Assembly (NCBI GenBank): GCA_964385465.1
Contig: CAYLPJ010000004.1
Location: forward strand, 62,001 to 126,000
DNA length: 64,000 bases
Origin: CAYLPJ01 sp964385465
GTDB lineage: Bacteria; Planctomycetota; Phycisphaerae; SM23-33
Direction of reading: 5' to 3'
The position numbers and the translations under genes were made by a program. Numbering within the stretch: position 1 is the first letter of the stretch; the number at the start of each line of letters is the position of its first letter. Under the pieces are notes generated by a model that saw only the letters and a program-made list of their open reading frames with translations, did no database searches and was not told the origin of the DNA. Shown piece by piece: positions 9,008-18,194 of this stretch.

Positions 9008-10579
9008 ATGTCCGCCAGCCACCGCGAAACCGAACGCGTCCGCAACCTCGTGCTCGTGTTGGGCGACCAGCTCTGTGCCCACTCGGCCGCGTTCGACGGC
9101 TTCGACCGCTCCGCCGACGCCGTCTGGATGGCCGAGCCGCCCGCCGAGGCCGAGCACGTCTGGTCCACCAAGGCGCGCGTGGCCATGTTCCTGGCCGCGA
9201 TGCGGCACTTCCGCTCGGAGCTGCGGCGGCATCAGAACCGCGTGATCTACCGCGAGCTGGACGACCCCGACAACCGCGGCAGCTTCGCCGAGGAGCTCGG
9301 CGCGTGCGTCCGCGAGGTCCGACCCGAGCGGCTGATCGTCGTCGAGCCCGGCGCCCACCGCGTCCGCGAAGAGCTCGCCGCGGCCGCCCGGCGGCTCGGC
9401 CTGCCGCTGGACATCCGCCCCGACCGCAGCTTCCTGGTCTCCCACGACGAGTTCGCCGCCCACGCCGAGGGGCGCAAGCAGCTCCGCATGGAGTTCTTCT
9501 ACCGCCAGGTCCGCCGCCGGCTCGGCGTGCTGGTCGACGACGAAGGCAACCCCGCCGGGGGGAAATGGAACTACGACAACGCCAACCGCGAGAGCTTCGG
9601 CCGCGACGGCCCCGGAAAGGTGCCCGCCCCCGCCTCCTTTCCGCCGGACCGCCCCACGCGCGACGTGATCGCCTGCGTCCGCCGCGAGCTGCCCGATCAT
9701 CCGGGCAGCCTCGACGACTTCGACTGGCCCGTCACACCGCAGCAGGCCCGCGACGCCCTCGACGACTTCATCGACCGCCGCCTGTCCCGCTTCGGCGACT
9801 ACCAGGACGCCATGTGGACCGGGCGGCCCTTCCTCTACCACTCCCGCCTTTCGGCCGCGATGAACCTCAAGCTGCTCGCCCCCCGCCGCGTCGTCGGCGC
9901 CGTCGCGGACGCCCACGCCGCCGGCCGCGTGCCGCTCAACGCCGCCGAGGGCTTCATCCGCCAGGTCATCGGCTGGCGGGAGTACGTCCGCGGCGTGTAC
10001 TGGCGGTTCATGCCGGAGTACCTCGACCGCAACGCCCTCGGCGCCGACGCCCCCCTGCCGGGCTTCTACTGGACCGGCGAGACCGACGCGCGCTGCCTGC
10101 GCGAGGCGATCGGCCAGACGCTGCGGCTCGGCTACGCACATCACATCCAGCGGCTGATGGTCACCGGGCTGTTCGCCCTGCTGCTCGGCGCGGACCCGCG
10201 GGAGGTCCACAAGTGGTACCTCGCCGTCTACGTCGACGCCGTCGAGTGGGTCGAGCTGCCCAACACGCTGGGCATGTCCCAGTACGCCGACGGCGGGGTG
10301 ATGGCCTCCAAACCATACGCCGCCAGCGGCAAGTACATCGCGCGGATGAGCGACTATTGTCGCCACTGCCCCTACGACCCCGCCGCCGCCACCGGCCAGA
10401 CCGCATGCCCCTTCACCACGCTCTACTGGGACTTCCTCCTCCGCCACCGCGACACCCTCGCCGACAACCCCCGCATGGGCCTCCAACTCCGCAACCTCCG
10501 CCGCCTTGGCCGCGACGACGCCAGGGCCATCCGCAGGGCCGCGGATCGCGCCCGGGAAGACGCCGCCGCCGGCCGCTGA
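9008..10579 (+). CDS. Fe-S cluster photolyase/cryptochrome (bacterial 6-4 photolyase type)
   Basis: 523 residues from the ATG at 9008; an ATG at 8993 would add five residues. The N-terminus LVLVLGDQL and the later GWREYVRGVYW match the deoxyribodipyrimidine photolyase-related family (FeS-BCP). Four cysteines at 363, 451, 454 and 467 have exactly the spacing of the 4Fe-4S ligands of Agrobacterium PhrB (88, 3 and 13 residues apart). YCRHCPYD and TACPFTTLYWDFL surround the last three. Known members repair (6-4) photoproducts using FAD and a ribolumazine antenna. It is a single gene divergent from tspO. Confidence 0.92.
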   Translation: MSASHRETERVRNLVLVLGDQLCAHSAAFDGFDRSADAVWMAEPPAEAEHVWSTKARVAMFLAAMRHFRSELRRHQNRVIYRELDDPDNRGSFAEELGACVREVRPERLIVVEPGAHRVREELAAAARRLGLPLDIRPDRSFLVSHDEFAAHAEGRKQLRMEFFYRQVRRRLGVLVDDEGNPAGGKWNYDNANRESFGRDGPGKVPAPASFPPDRPTRDVIACVRRELPDHPGSLDDFDWPVTPQQARDALDDFIDRRLSRFGDYQDAMWTGRPFLYHSRLSAAMNLKLLAPRRVVGAVADAHAAGRVPLNAAEGFIRQVIGWREYVRGVYWRFMPEYLDRNALGADAPLPGFYWTGETDARCLREAIGQTLRLGYAHHIQRLMVTGLFALLLGADPREVHKWYLAVYVDAVEWVELPNTLGMSQYADGGVMASKPYAASGKYIARMSDYCRHCPYDPAAATGQTACPFTTLYWDFLLRHRDTLADNPRMGLQLRNLRRLGRDDARAIRRAADRAREDAAAGR

Positions 10580-10654
10580 CGGGCCCGACCCCCCCGGCGG
10601 GCCTACGCAGACGCGGGGACAGGCCGTCGGGCCGCCCACCGGGAGGACTTCTTC

Positions 10655-10671
10655 TTGAACTTCGCGTTCAA
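10655..10671. promoter_or_regulatory. Inverted repeat at the GH10 ribosome-binding site
   Basis: A perfect 6-5-6 inverted repeat, TTGAAC-ttcgc-GTTCAA, ends immediately before the AGGGG ribosome-binding site of the GH10 gene. It could be a repressor operator or a UUCG-like leader hairpin controlling initiation. The spacing is one base wider than a classical Gram-positive LexA box. Confidence 0.4.
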
Positions 10672-10677
10672 AGGGGT

Positions 10678-11937
10678 ATGAGACGTGCAATCATCATCCT
10701 GAGCGTTGTGACGGCCCTGGTGACGGAGGCGGGTATGGCTGACAACTGGCGCAGCGAATCCGACCGGCGGATCGAACGGCTTCGCAAGGGCGACTTCCGC
10801 GTCACGTGCGTGCACGCCAACGGCAAGCCGCTGCGGGCGACGGACGTGCGCGTGCGGCAGACCGGGCATGCGTTCCATTTCGGCATGGCGGTCTCCAGCA
10901 AGTGGCCCCCCGGCGCCGACGGGCGGAGGTACGGGCGCTTCATCGCCGAGAACTTCAACTGCGCCGTCACCGAAAACGCCCTGAAGTGGTACGGCGTGGA
11001 GCGGCAGAAGGGCAGGCTGACGTTCGGCGCGGCCGACCGGATCCTGACATTCTGCCAGGCCAACGGACTGGCGCTTCGCGGACATTGCGTGTTCTGGGCC
11101 AAGCCGCGGTTCACGCAGGACTGGATCCAGGACCTGGACGACGAGGCCCTCCGCGCCCGCATCGACCGCCACATCCGCGAGGTCGTCCCGCGATACGCCG
11201 GCAAGCTGCTCTGCTGGGACGTCAACAACGAGATGCTCGACGGGCGATTCTTCGCCAAGCGGCTCGGCCCGGACATCCGCGCCCACATGTTCCGTGAGAT
11301 CCACAAGCTGGACCCGAACACCCCGCTGTTCGTCAACGAGTACGGGATCATGAACAGCGACGCCAAGACCGCCCGGTACCTCAAGCTGATCAGGGACCTC
11401 CAGGACCGCGGGGCGCCGGTTGGCGGCATCGGCGTCCAGGAACACGGGGCCGCGGGGTACGGCAAGTTCCTCCGCGGCAAGCCCGGGGGGCTGAGGCCCG
11501 GCGACGTCTGGAAACGCCTCGACCGCCTCGCCGGACTCGGCCTGCCCATCCACCTGACCGAGATCAGCTCCAAGACGCCCGACGACGAGCTGCGCGCCGA
11601 CACGCTGGAGTGCATCTTCCGCGTCGGCTTCGCCCATCCCGGCGTCGAGGCCGTGTTGCTGTGGGGCTTCTGGGCCGGCCGGCACTGGATGGGCCCCGAC
11701 GCCGCCCTCGTCGACCGCGACTGGACCGTCAACCCAGCCGGCGAGCGGATCGTCGAACTGCTCAACCGAACCTGGCGCACCCGAGCCGATGCCACCACCG
11801 ACGGCGCCGGCCTGGCCGCCTTTCGCGGCTTCTACGGCACCTACGAATTCGGGGCCGCCGGCCCGGGGGGCAAGCGGATCACGGGCACCTGCGAGCTGAC
11901 CCGCGACGGGACCGAGGCCCGCGTCGTCCTGCGCTGA
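10678..11937 (+). CDS. GH10 family endo-beta-1,4-xylanase-like glycosidase
   Basis: 419 residues; the ATG follows AAAGGGG. Residues 1-21 look like a signal peptide (MRRAIIILSVVTALVTEAGMA). A short beta-rich N-terminal segment (GHAFHFGMAVSS) is followed by the GH10 barrel: NFNCAVTENALKW, GHCVFW, WDVNNEML with acid/base Glu185, and HLTEISS with nucleophile Glu295. WGFWAGRHW closes the barrel. Family members cleave xylan with retention of configuration. It is followed by a GH16 gene 127 bases downstream on the same strand, giving a small hemicellulose/beta-glucan module. No carbohydrate-binding module or C-terminal sorting domain is visible. Confidence 0.93.
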   Translation: MRRAIIILSVVTALVTEAGMADNWRSESDRRIERLRKGDFRVTCVHANGKPLRATDVRVRQTGHAFHFGMAVSSKWPPGADGRRYGRFIAENFNCAVTENALKWYGVERQKGRLTFGAADRILTFCQANGLALRGHCVFWAKPRFTQDWIQDLDDEALRARIDRHIREVVPRYAGKLLCWDVNNEMLDGRFFAKRLGPDIRAHMFREIHKLDPNTPLFVNEYGIMNSDAKTARYLKLIRDLQDRGAPVGGIGVQEHGAAGYGKFLRGKPGGLRPGDVWKRLDRLAGLGLPIHLTEISSKTPDDELRADTLECIFRVGFAHPGVEAVLLWGFWAGRHWMGPDAALVDRDWTVNPAGERIVELLNRTWRTRADATTDGAGLAAFRGFYGTYEFGAAGPGGKRITGTCELTRDGTEARVVLR

Positions 11938-12064
11938 GCGGCCCGGCGCCCCGCGCCGCGGGAGAGGGGAACCGGGTTTTCCCTCACTCCATTGAGCTGG
12001 GAATGCGCAAAATGGTCCGCTCGGCAACGCACCGACTGTTCCGTCCAACCAGGGAAAGGCGTAG

Positions 12065-14023
12065 ATGATGAGAATCGCAGCTTGTGTGTCGGCACTGTTC
12101 GTTCTGACGGCCTCGGCTTGGGCCGGGGAGGGCATGTCGCTGATCGACTTCTCCGCGCCCGGCGCGGCCAAGCGGTGTGAGCCGCAAAGCACGCAGGTCC
12201 GCTTGCAGCCCAGCGAGGACGGGCCCGGGCTGGATGTCCGCATCGAGGCGGGGGACTACGGCTACCCCGGCGTGTTCATCCGCCCGGCGAAGGGCATGTG
12301 GAACCTGTCGAAGTACGGGCACGTCGAGGCGAGGATCACCAACACCGGCGAGCAGAAGTTCCAGATCAGCCTGCGCGTCGACAACCCCGGCGACTGGAAG
12401 AAGGGGCCGTGGAACACCGAGGCCACGTCCATCAAGCCCGGAGAGACCAAGGACCTCAAGGTCATCTTCGGCTACCAGTACGGCATGAAGAAGGGCTACC
12501 CGCTGGACCCGGGCAAGGTCAAGCAACTGCTGATCTTCACGTTCAAGGCCAAGAAGGACAGGTCGTTCCGGATCGAGTCCATCCGGGCGGCCGGCCCGGC
12601 CGGGGAGGAGCCCCCGGTCGATCCCAAGGACGTCCGCATCAAGCCCGAGGACGGCTACCTGCTGGGGGGCAAGGTGAAGGTCGAGTCGCCGGACAAGCAG
12701 ATCAAGGCCGGCGACGGCGCGACCGCGAGGCTCATCCCGCACGACGGACAGCAGAAGCTCCACATCACATGCCCGGCCGAGGGCGACAAGCACACCGTCG
12801 AGTTCCGCCCGCCGATCGGGCGGTGGGACCTGACGATGGCCTGCGAGGTCCGCGCGCGGGTGACGAACGTCGGCGGCGCGGCGGTCACCCCCGGCCTGCG
12901 CGTGGCCAGCGGCCGGTGGAACCGGACGGGCACGACCTACGCCGAGGCGCCGCTGAAGCCCGGCGAGACCCGCGAGATCGTCCGGTCCTTCGCGGCCGAC
13001 ACCCCCTGGCGGGGCAAGAGCAAGGTGACGAAGATCCACGACCGGGGCGTCAAGGGCACGGGCACGACCTTCCTGAGCGACCGGGCCGAGGCGGTCCACC
13101 TGGTCCTCAAGCACGACGGCGAGGCCGAGGTGCGCGTCGACGCGATCCGGGCGACAGCCGAGCCGGCCCGGATGCCCGACTGGCTGGGCCGGCGACCGCC
13201 CGTCGATGGCGACTGGAAGCTGACCTTCGACGAGGACTTCGACGGCTCGAAAATCGACATGACAAGGTGGCAGGTCTACGGGCCCAACTGGTGGGGAGGC
13301 CACAAGCTGACCCACTGGACCAAGGACAACCTGATCCTCGGCGGCGGCAAGGTCCGCATGAGGATGAGCGTGGACCCGGGGTGGCATAACGACGATCCCG
13401 ACAGCGGGCACCGCTCCGAACTGGCCGGCGGGTTCCTCGAAACGTACGGCAAGTGGGTGCAGCGGTACGGCTACTTCGAGTGCCGCTTCAAGCTGCCCGA
13501 GGCCCCGGGGCTCTGGCCGGCCTTCTGGATGATGCCCGACCGCGGCCCCGAGGCCGGACCCCAGTGGAAACGCGCCGACACCGGCAACGGCGGCATGGAA
13601 CTGGACATCATGGAGCACCTCACACGCTGGGGGCCCTACCGGTACAACCTGGCCGTGCACTGGGACGGCTACGGCAAGAACCACATGGCCACCGGCAGCC
13701 CGTGCGTCTACACCCCCCACGACGAGGAGGGCTACATCACCGCGGGCATGCTCTGGGTGCCCGGGAAGGTCGTGTGGTATGCCAACGGCAGGGAGGTCGC
13801 CCGCCTGGAGAACGACCGCGTGTCCACCGTGCGGTCGAACATCATGCTGACCATGCCCATCGGCGGCTGGGACAACAACGCCATCGACAGGGACCAACTC
13901 CCCGCCGACTGGATCATCGACTACGTCCGCGCCTGGCAGCGCGACGACCTGGCCTCCGACGCCGACGGCACCATCGGCGGGCCCGACGCCCTCCGCTCCG
14001 ACCAGCAGCCGGACGATGGGTGA
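12065..14023 (+). CDS. GH16 family beta-glucanase-like protein with two N-terminal beta domains
   Basis: 652 residues from the first of two adjacent ATG codons (12065 or 12068). Residues 1-20 form a signal peptide ending ASAWA. Two related beta-rich regions (about 25-175 and 190-365) share motifs such as VEARITNTGEQ and VRARVTNVGG followed by KPGET, suggesting duplicated carbohydrate-binding modules. The GH16 domain covers about 382-640 with SELAGGFLETYGKW, GYFECRFKLP and the catalytic E-x-D-x-x-E signature at 512-517 (ELDIME; Glu512 nucleophile, Glu517 acid/base). Such enzymes cleave laminarin, lichenan, agar or carrageenan; the exact subfamily is not assignable here. It is probably co-regulated with the GH10 gene upstream. 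Confidence 0.92.
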   Translation: MMRIAACVSALFVLTASAWAGEGMSLIDFSAPGAAKRCEPQSTQVRLQPSEDGPGLDVRIEAGDYGYPGVFIRPAKGMWNLSKYGHVEARITNTGEQKFQISLRVDNPGDWKKGPWNTEATSIKPGETKDLKVIFGYQYGMKKGYPLDPGKVKQLLIFTFKAKKDRSFRIESIRAAGPAGEEPPVDPKDVRIKPEDGYLLGGKVKVESPDKQIKAGDGATARLIPHDGQQKLHITCPAEGDKHTVEFRPPIGRWDLTMACEVRARVTNVGGAAVTPGLRVASGRWNRTGTTYAEAPLKPGETREIVRSFAADTPWRGKSKVTKIHDRGVKGTGTTFLSDRAEAVHLVLKHDGEAEVRVDAIRATAEPARMPDWLGRRPPVDGDWKLTFDEDFDGSKIDMTRWQVYGPNWWGGHKLTHWTKDNLILGGGKVRMRMSVDPGWHNDDPDSGHRSELAGGFLETYGKWVQRYGYFECRFKLPEAPGLWPAFWMMPDRGPEAGPQWKRADTGNGGMELDIMEHLTRWGPYRYNLAVHWDGYGKNHMATGSPCVYTPHDEEGYITAGMLWVPGKVVWYANGREVARLENDRVSTVRSNIMLTMPIGGWDNNAIDRDQLPADWIIDYVRAWQRDDLASDADGTIGGPDALRSDQQPDDG

Positions 14024-14404
14024 GCAAGGCCCGCCGCCACAGGACAGGACATCACCGGCCCCCAGGTGCAGACCTCGGCCCGTCCGAACGTCCCCGCTCC
14101 TGAAGCCGGCTTTCGATCGCTCCTCTCAGGTCCATGAGGAACACGTCATAGCGTCACGATACTTGCCCTGCTGCTTGTGGCCCTGCATGGGCAAGCCGTC
14201 GGCCGTCTCACGCCGCCGGAAGGTCAGGCAGCCACCGTCCGGAAGAAGAACGAGGGCGCCTTTTCCAGCAGGCGTTCCGGCCTCTTCGTGGCGGACTCAT
14301 GGGCGTCCCCCCGGTCGACCGTTGCCGCGCGCTGGTGCGGCGGAACCACCCCGGCCGGGCGAGGGTTGAAAAGCAGATAACGCAATCGAACGCGAGGTGA
14401 CGCA
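14024..14404. other. Intergenic region, possible remnant of a small secreted-protein gene
   Basis: This 381-base gap has no convincing gene. In the plus frame from 14138 to 14380, a run reads TILALLLVALHGQA followed by a polar tail and a stop at 14380. This resembles an exported protein, but the only start-like codon is the GTG at 14177 inside the hydrophobic part. A decayed gene is possible. GAGGTGACGC just before 14405 is the ribosome-binding site of the next gene. Confidence 0.3.
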
Positions 14405-15712
14405 ATGGCACAGAGCAGGTTCACGCGGCGAGGGCTCTTCTCCCGGGCGGCCAGGGCGGCCGGGGCGGCAGTGGCCGCGCCGTACGTGCTGGCCGGCGGG
14501 GCGCTGGCCAGGCCGGGCAAACCCGGCGCGAACGACCGGATCGGGCTGGGGTTCATCGGCATCGGCAACATGGGCGGCGGGCACCTGGGCAGGCTGGCCG
14601 GCAACGGCGCGGTCCAGATCCTGGCCATCAGCGAGGTCAAGGCCCCCCGAGCGGCGTGGGGCAAGGAACTCGTCGAGAAGCGCTACGCCCGCGACGAGTC
14701 CCGCCGGCGGTTCCGGGGGGCGAACTACGACGGCGTGACCCTCTACAACGACTTCCGCGACCTGCTCGCCCGCGACGACATCGACGCCGTCCTGGTCGCC
14801 ACGCCGGACCACTGGCACGCCACCTGCGCCGTGCTGGCCATGCGGGCCGGCAAGGACGTCTACTGCGAAAAGCCCCTCAGCCTCACCGTCGCCGAGGGCG
14901 GGCAGATGCTCGACGCCGCCCGCCGCTACGGGCGGGTGTTCCAGACCGGCAGCCAGCAGCGCTCCAGCGGAAACTTCCGCCAGGCCTGCGAGCTGGTCCG
15001 CAACGGCTACATCGGGGAGCTCAAGCAGGTCAACGTCGGCGTCGGCGGGCCGAGCTGGGACAAGTACTTCCAGCCCGAGCCCGTTCCCGAGGGCGTCGAC
15101 TGGGACCGCTGGCTGGGGCCCAGCCCGTGGCACCCCTACAACGGCGAACGGATCAGCGGCAGCTACGGCGGGGGCTGGAGGCGCGTCCGCGACACCTCCG
15201 GAGGCATGATGACCGACTGGGGCGCCCACCACTTCGACATCGCGCAATGGGGCATGGGCATGGACGGCCACGGGCCCGTCGAAATCGTCCCGCCCAACCT
15301 CGCCGAGAAGAAGACCCTCACCTACCGCTACGAGACCGGCGTGACCATGTTCCACGGCGGGGCCAACGGCGTGAAGTTCACCGGCACCAAGGGCACGGTC
15401 GAGGTCAACCGCGGGCGGCTGAAGACCGACCCGGCCTCGCTGAAGGGCGTGAAGCTCTCGCCGAACGACGTGCACCTCTACCGCAGCCCCGGCCACCACC
15501 AGGACTGGATCGCGTGCATCCGCAGCCGCCGCCGTCCCATCTGCGATATCGCGGTCGGCTTCAGCTCGATCAAGGTCTGCCACCTGGGAAACATCGCCTG
15601 GTGGACGGGCCGGCGGGTGGAATGGGACCCCCGCGCCGACCGGATCACCAACGACCCCGTCGCCGCCCGCTGGCTGGACCGCCCCAAGCGCCAGCCGTAC
15701 GCGTGGATCTGA
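14405..15712 (+). CDS. Tat-exported Gfo/Idh/MocA family oxidoreductase
   Basis: 435 residues. A twin-arginine leader (TRRGLFSRA, residues 8-16) precedes a hydrophobic stretch. The Rossmann motif GLGFIGIGNMGGGH starts near residue 45. VLVATPDHWHA, YCEKPLSLT and QTGSQQRSS follow, all typical of the planctomycete secreted subfamily with its DWDRWLGPSPWHPYN and DWGAHHFDIAQWG motifs. The role is NAD(P)-dependent oxidation of a sugar or glycoside in the periplasm; the substrate is unknown. It sits 136 bases before a HEAT/discoidin protein gene on the same strand. The N-terminal leader marks it as exported, while its cofactor needs cytoplasmic folding, consistent with Tat. Confidence 0.9.
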   Translation: MAQSRFTRRGLFSRAARAAGAAVAAPYVLAGGALARPGKPGANDRIGLGFIGIGNMGGGHLGRLAGNGAVQILAISEVKAPRAAWGKELVEKRYARDESRRRFRGANYDGVTLYNDFRDLLARDDIDAVLVATPDHWHATCAVLAMRAGKDVYCEKPLSLTVAEGGQMLDAARRYGRVFQTGSQQRSSGNFRQACELVRNGYIGELKQVNVGVGGPSWDKYFQPEPVPEGVDWDRWLGPSPWHPYNGERISGSYGGGWRRVRDTSGGMMTDWGAHHFDIAQWGMGMDGHGPVEIVPPNLAEKKTLTYRYETGVTMFHGGANGVKFTGTKGTVEVNRGRLKTDPASLKGVKLSPNDVHLYRSPGHHQDWIACIRSRRRPICDIAVGFSSIKVCHLGNIAWWTGRRVEWDPRADRITNDPVAARWLDRPKRQPYAWI

Positions 15713-15848
15713 GGACGCAGGCACCCGCCCTCGGGACACCCGCCTTGCGAAACCGCACACGGACAGCCCGCCCCGCCCATGACCGCCCGAGCCCGTGGAC
15801 CGCGCCGCGTGGGGCGCTACGCCGAACCCGCCAACCAGGAATCACACC

Positions 15849-18194
15849 ATGACGAAGTACGCCTGCATCGCGTTGACGTTCTCGCTGGCCATCCTGTCGC
15901 CGACCGCCCGCGCCGACGACGACGCCCGCCTCGACAAGGCCGTGAAGGCCGTCCAGGGCTGGCAGTACGGCCGGCCGCACGGCGAGCTGGACCTGCTTGC
16001 CAAGGCGGTCGTCGAGGCCTCGCGCGACCCCGCGGCATCGGCGGAGATGGAGAAGCGCATGCTCGCCGGCCTGGCCGGGGCGACGACGCGCGGCGGCAAG
16101 GGCTTCTTCTGCCGCCAGCTCGTGCTGGTCGGCACGGGAGCGTCGGTCGATGCCCTGGCAAAGCTGCTGGGCGACCCCGAGAGCTCGCACATGGCCCGCT
16201 ACGCCCTCGAGCGGATTCCCGGAAAGGCCGCCGACCAGGCCCTGCTCGGGGCCCTGGCACGGGCGGACGCCCCGCTGAAGGTCGGGCTGGTCCACTCGCT
16301 GGGCCGGCGCCGCTGCGACGCCGCCGCAGAGGACGTCGCCGACCTGCTGACAAGCGACGACGCCAACCTCGTCCGCGCCTCGCTGGTCGCCCTCGCACGC
16401 ATGGACCCCGCCGCCGCTCGCCGACCCGTCACCGAGGCCCGCGGGCGGCTGACCGGCCGACTCCGCGCAGCCGCGACCGACGCGATGCTGACCGTCGCCG
16501 GTCGCCTCGACGACGCCGGCGACCGCGACGACGCCCGCGCCATCTACACGAAGCTCTTCGCCGCCGGCGAGCCGGGCCCCTGCCGCGTCGCCGCCATGAA
16601 GGGCCTGATCGCCGACGACGACGGCACCAGGGGGCTCGCCGTCGCCATCGACGCCCTCGATGACGACGACCCCCTCGTCCGCAACGCCGCCGTCCCCGCC
16701 CTTCGCGATGTCCCCGGCCGGGCCGTCACCGAGGCCATCGCCGCCGAACTGGGCCGACAGAAGGACCCCGCCGTCCGCGTCCAGCTCCTCGGCGTGTTGG
16801 CCGACCGCGAGGACCCCGCCGCCCTGCCGGCCGTCATCGACGCCGCCCGCGAGGCCGACGACCGCACGCTCGCCGCCGCCCTCGACGCCCTCGCCGTCCT
16901 CGGCGACGCCAAGGCAGCCCGGCTGCTGTGTGACTGGGCCGCCGGCGCCGACGACGCCCGCCGGCGCAACGCCGCCCGCGACGCCCTCGGTCGCCTGCGA
17001 GGCAAGGGCGTCAACGACGCGCTCGGCGGGCTGCTCGACGCCGCCGACGGCGCCGTCCGCGGCGAGGCCGCCCGGGCCCTCGGCGCCCGCGGCGCCACCG
17101 GGGCCGTCGCCGCCCTGCTCGCCCGAACCGACGACAAGGACCCCGCCGTCCGCCGCGAGGTCTACGCCGCACTCGCCGCACTCGCCGACGACGACCGGCT
17201 CTCCGACCTGGCCGCCCTGCTCGCCGCCGAGGCCGACGACGACGCACGGGATGCCCTCGAGAGCGCCCTCGTCGCCGTCGCCCGCCGCACCGACAGCGAG
17301 ACCGACGCCGCCAAGGCCGTCCTCGCAGCCGACAAGCCCGGCGACGCGACCGTCCACGCCGCTGCCGTCCGCGTGCTCGGGAGGCTGGGCGACCCCGCCG
17401 GCCTCGATACCGTCCTGGCCGCCGCCGACGACCCCCGCGAGCCCGTCAAGGACGCCGCCGTCCGCGCCCTGGCCGACTGGCCCACCGCCGCCCCGGCCGG
17501 GAAGCTCGCCGCCCTCGCCGCCGACAAGGACGCCTCCCAGACCCACCGCGTGCTCGCCCTGCGGGGGTACATCGGCATGATCCACCAGCAGGAGGGCGCC
17601 AGCGACGAGCGGATCGTCGGCGACTACGCCCGCGCCCTGGAGATCGCCCGGCGGAACGAGGAGAAGCAGCTCGTGCTCAGCCGGCTCTCGGGGCTCCGCC
17701 ACCGCCAGGCCCTGGAGATCGCCCGGCGGTGCGCGAAGGACCCGGCCCTGAAGTCCGCGGCGGAGACGGCGGCGAAGAAGATCGAGGAGCTCCTGGCGGC
17801 CCCGGCGTCGGTGACGGCGTCGCACAATCTGGACAAGGCGGGCAACGCCATCGACGACGACCCCAAGACGCGCTGGGACACCGGCTCGCCCCAGCAGGGC
17901 GGGGAGTGGTTCAAGCTCCAGCTCGACGAGCAGCGGCTGATCACGGGCATCGTCCTGGACGCCCGCGGCTCCAACGGGGACTACCCCCGCGGCTACAAGG
18001 TCTACATCTCGCCGACCAGCCTCGGGGCAGGCAAGCTCGTCGCCGAGGGCAAGGGCTCGGGGGCGGTGACGAAGATCAAGCTGGACAAGCCCGTCCGCGG
18101 CAAGGCGATCAAGATCGTCCAGACCGGTCAGGCCGGCGGGCTCTACTGGTCCATCCACGAGATCGAGGTCCAGAGCCGCCCCGCCGGGCAGTAG
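15849..18194 (+). CDS. Secreted HEAT-repeat protein with C-terminal discoidin (F5/8C) domain
   Basis: 781 residues from the ATG at 15849; an upstream in-frame ATG at 15795 would spoil the signal peptide MTKYACIALTFSLAILSPTA. Residues about 40-640 are alpha-helical HEAT-like repeats of about 30 residues, rich in patterns such as DPAVRREVYAALAAL and DARRRNAARDALGRL. Residues 655-781 form a discoidin-like beta sandwich (DDDPKTRWDTGS, WFKLQLDE, KVYISP, IHEIEVQ) expected to bind carbohydrate. It probably scaffolds or anchors partner enzymes on a polysaccharide. It lies downstream of, and is probably co-transcribed with, the oxidoreductase at 14405-15712. The HEAT region has extremely biased Ala/Asp composition, so repeat borders are approximate. 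Confidence 0.78.
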   Translation: MTKYACIALTFSLAILSPTARADDDARLDKAVKAVQGWQYGRPHGELDLLAKAVVEASRDPAASAEMEKRMLAGLAGATTRGGKGFFCRQLVLVGTGASVDALAKLLGDPESSHMARYALERIPGKAADQALLGALARADAPLKVGLVHSLGRRRCDAAAEDVADLLTSDDANLVRASLVALARMDPAAARRPVTEARGRLTGRLRAAATDAMLTVAGRLDDAGDRDDARAIYTKLFAAGEPGPCRVAAMKGLIADDDGTRGLAVAIDALDDDDPLVRNAAVPALRDVPGRAVTEAIAAELGRQKDPAVRVQLLGVLADREDPAALPAVIDAAREADDRTLAAALDALAVLGDAKAARLLCDWAAGADDARRRNAARDALGRLRGKGVNDALGGLLDAADGAVRGEAARALGARGATGAVAALLARTDDKDPAVRREVYAALAALADDDRLSDLAALLAAEADDDARDALESALVAVARRTDSETDAAKAVLAADKPGDATVHAAAVRVLGRLGDPAGLDTVLAAADDPREPVKDAAVRALADWPTAAPAGKLAALAADKDASQTHRVLALRGYIGMIHQQEGASDERIVGDYARALEIARRNEEKQLVLSRLSGLRHRQALEIARRCAKDPALKSAAETAAKKIEELLAAPASVTASHNLDKAGNAIDDDPKTRWDTGSPQQGGEWFKLQLDEQRLITGIVLDARGSNGDYPRGYKVYISPTSLGAGKLVAEGKGSGAVTKIKLDKPVRGKAIKIVQTGQAGGLYWSIHEIEVQSRPAGQ

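Noticed and set aside
10655..10671. LexA box before the GH10 gene
   Set aside because: GAAC and GTTC are separated by five bases, not four, and the downstream gene is not an SOS gene.
14016..14380. Small plus-strand frames in the gap before the second oxidoreductase
   Set aside because: Only a hydrophobic run without a proper start is visible; recorded as a possible remnant, not a gene.
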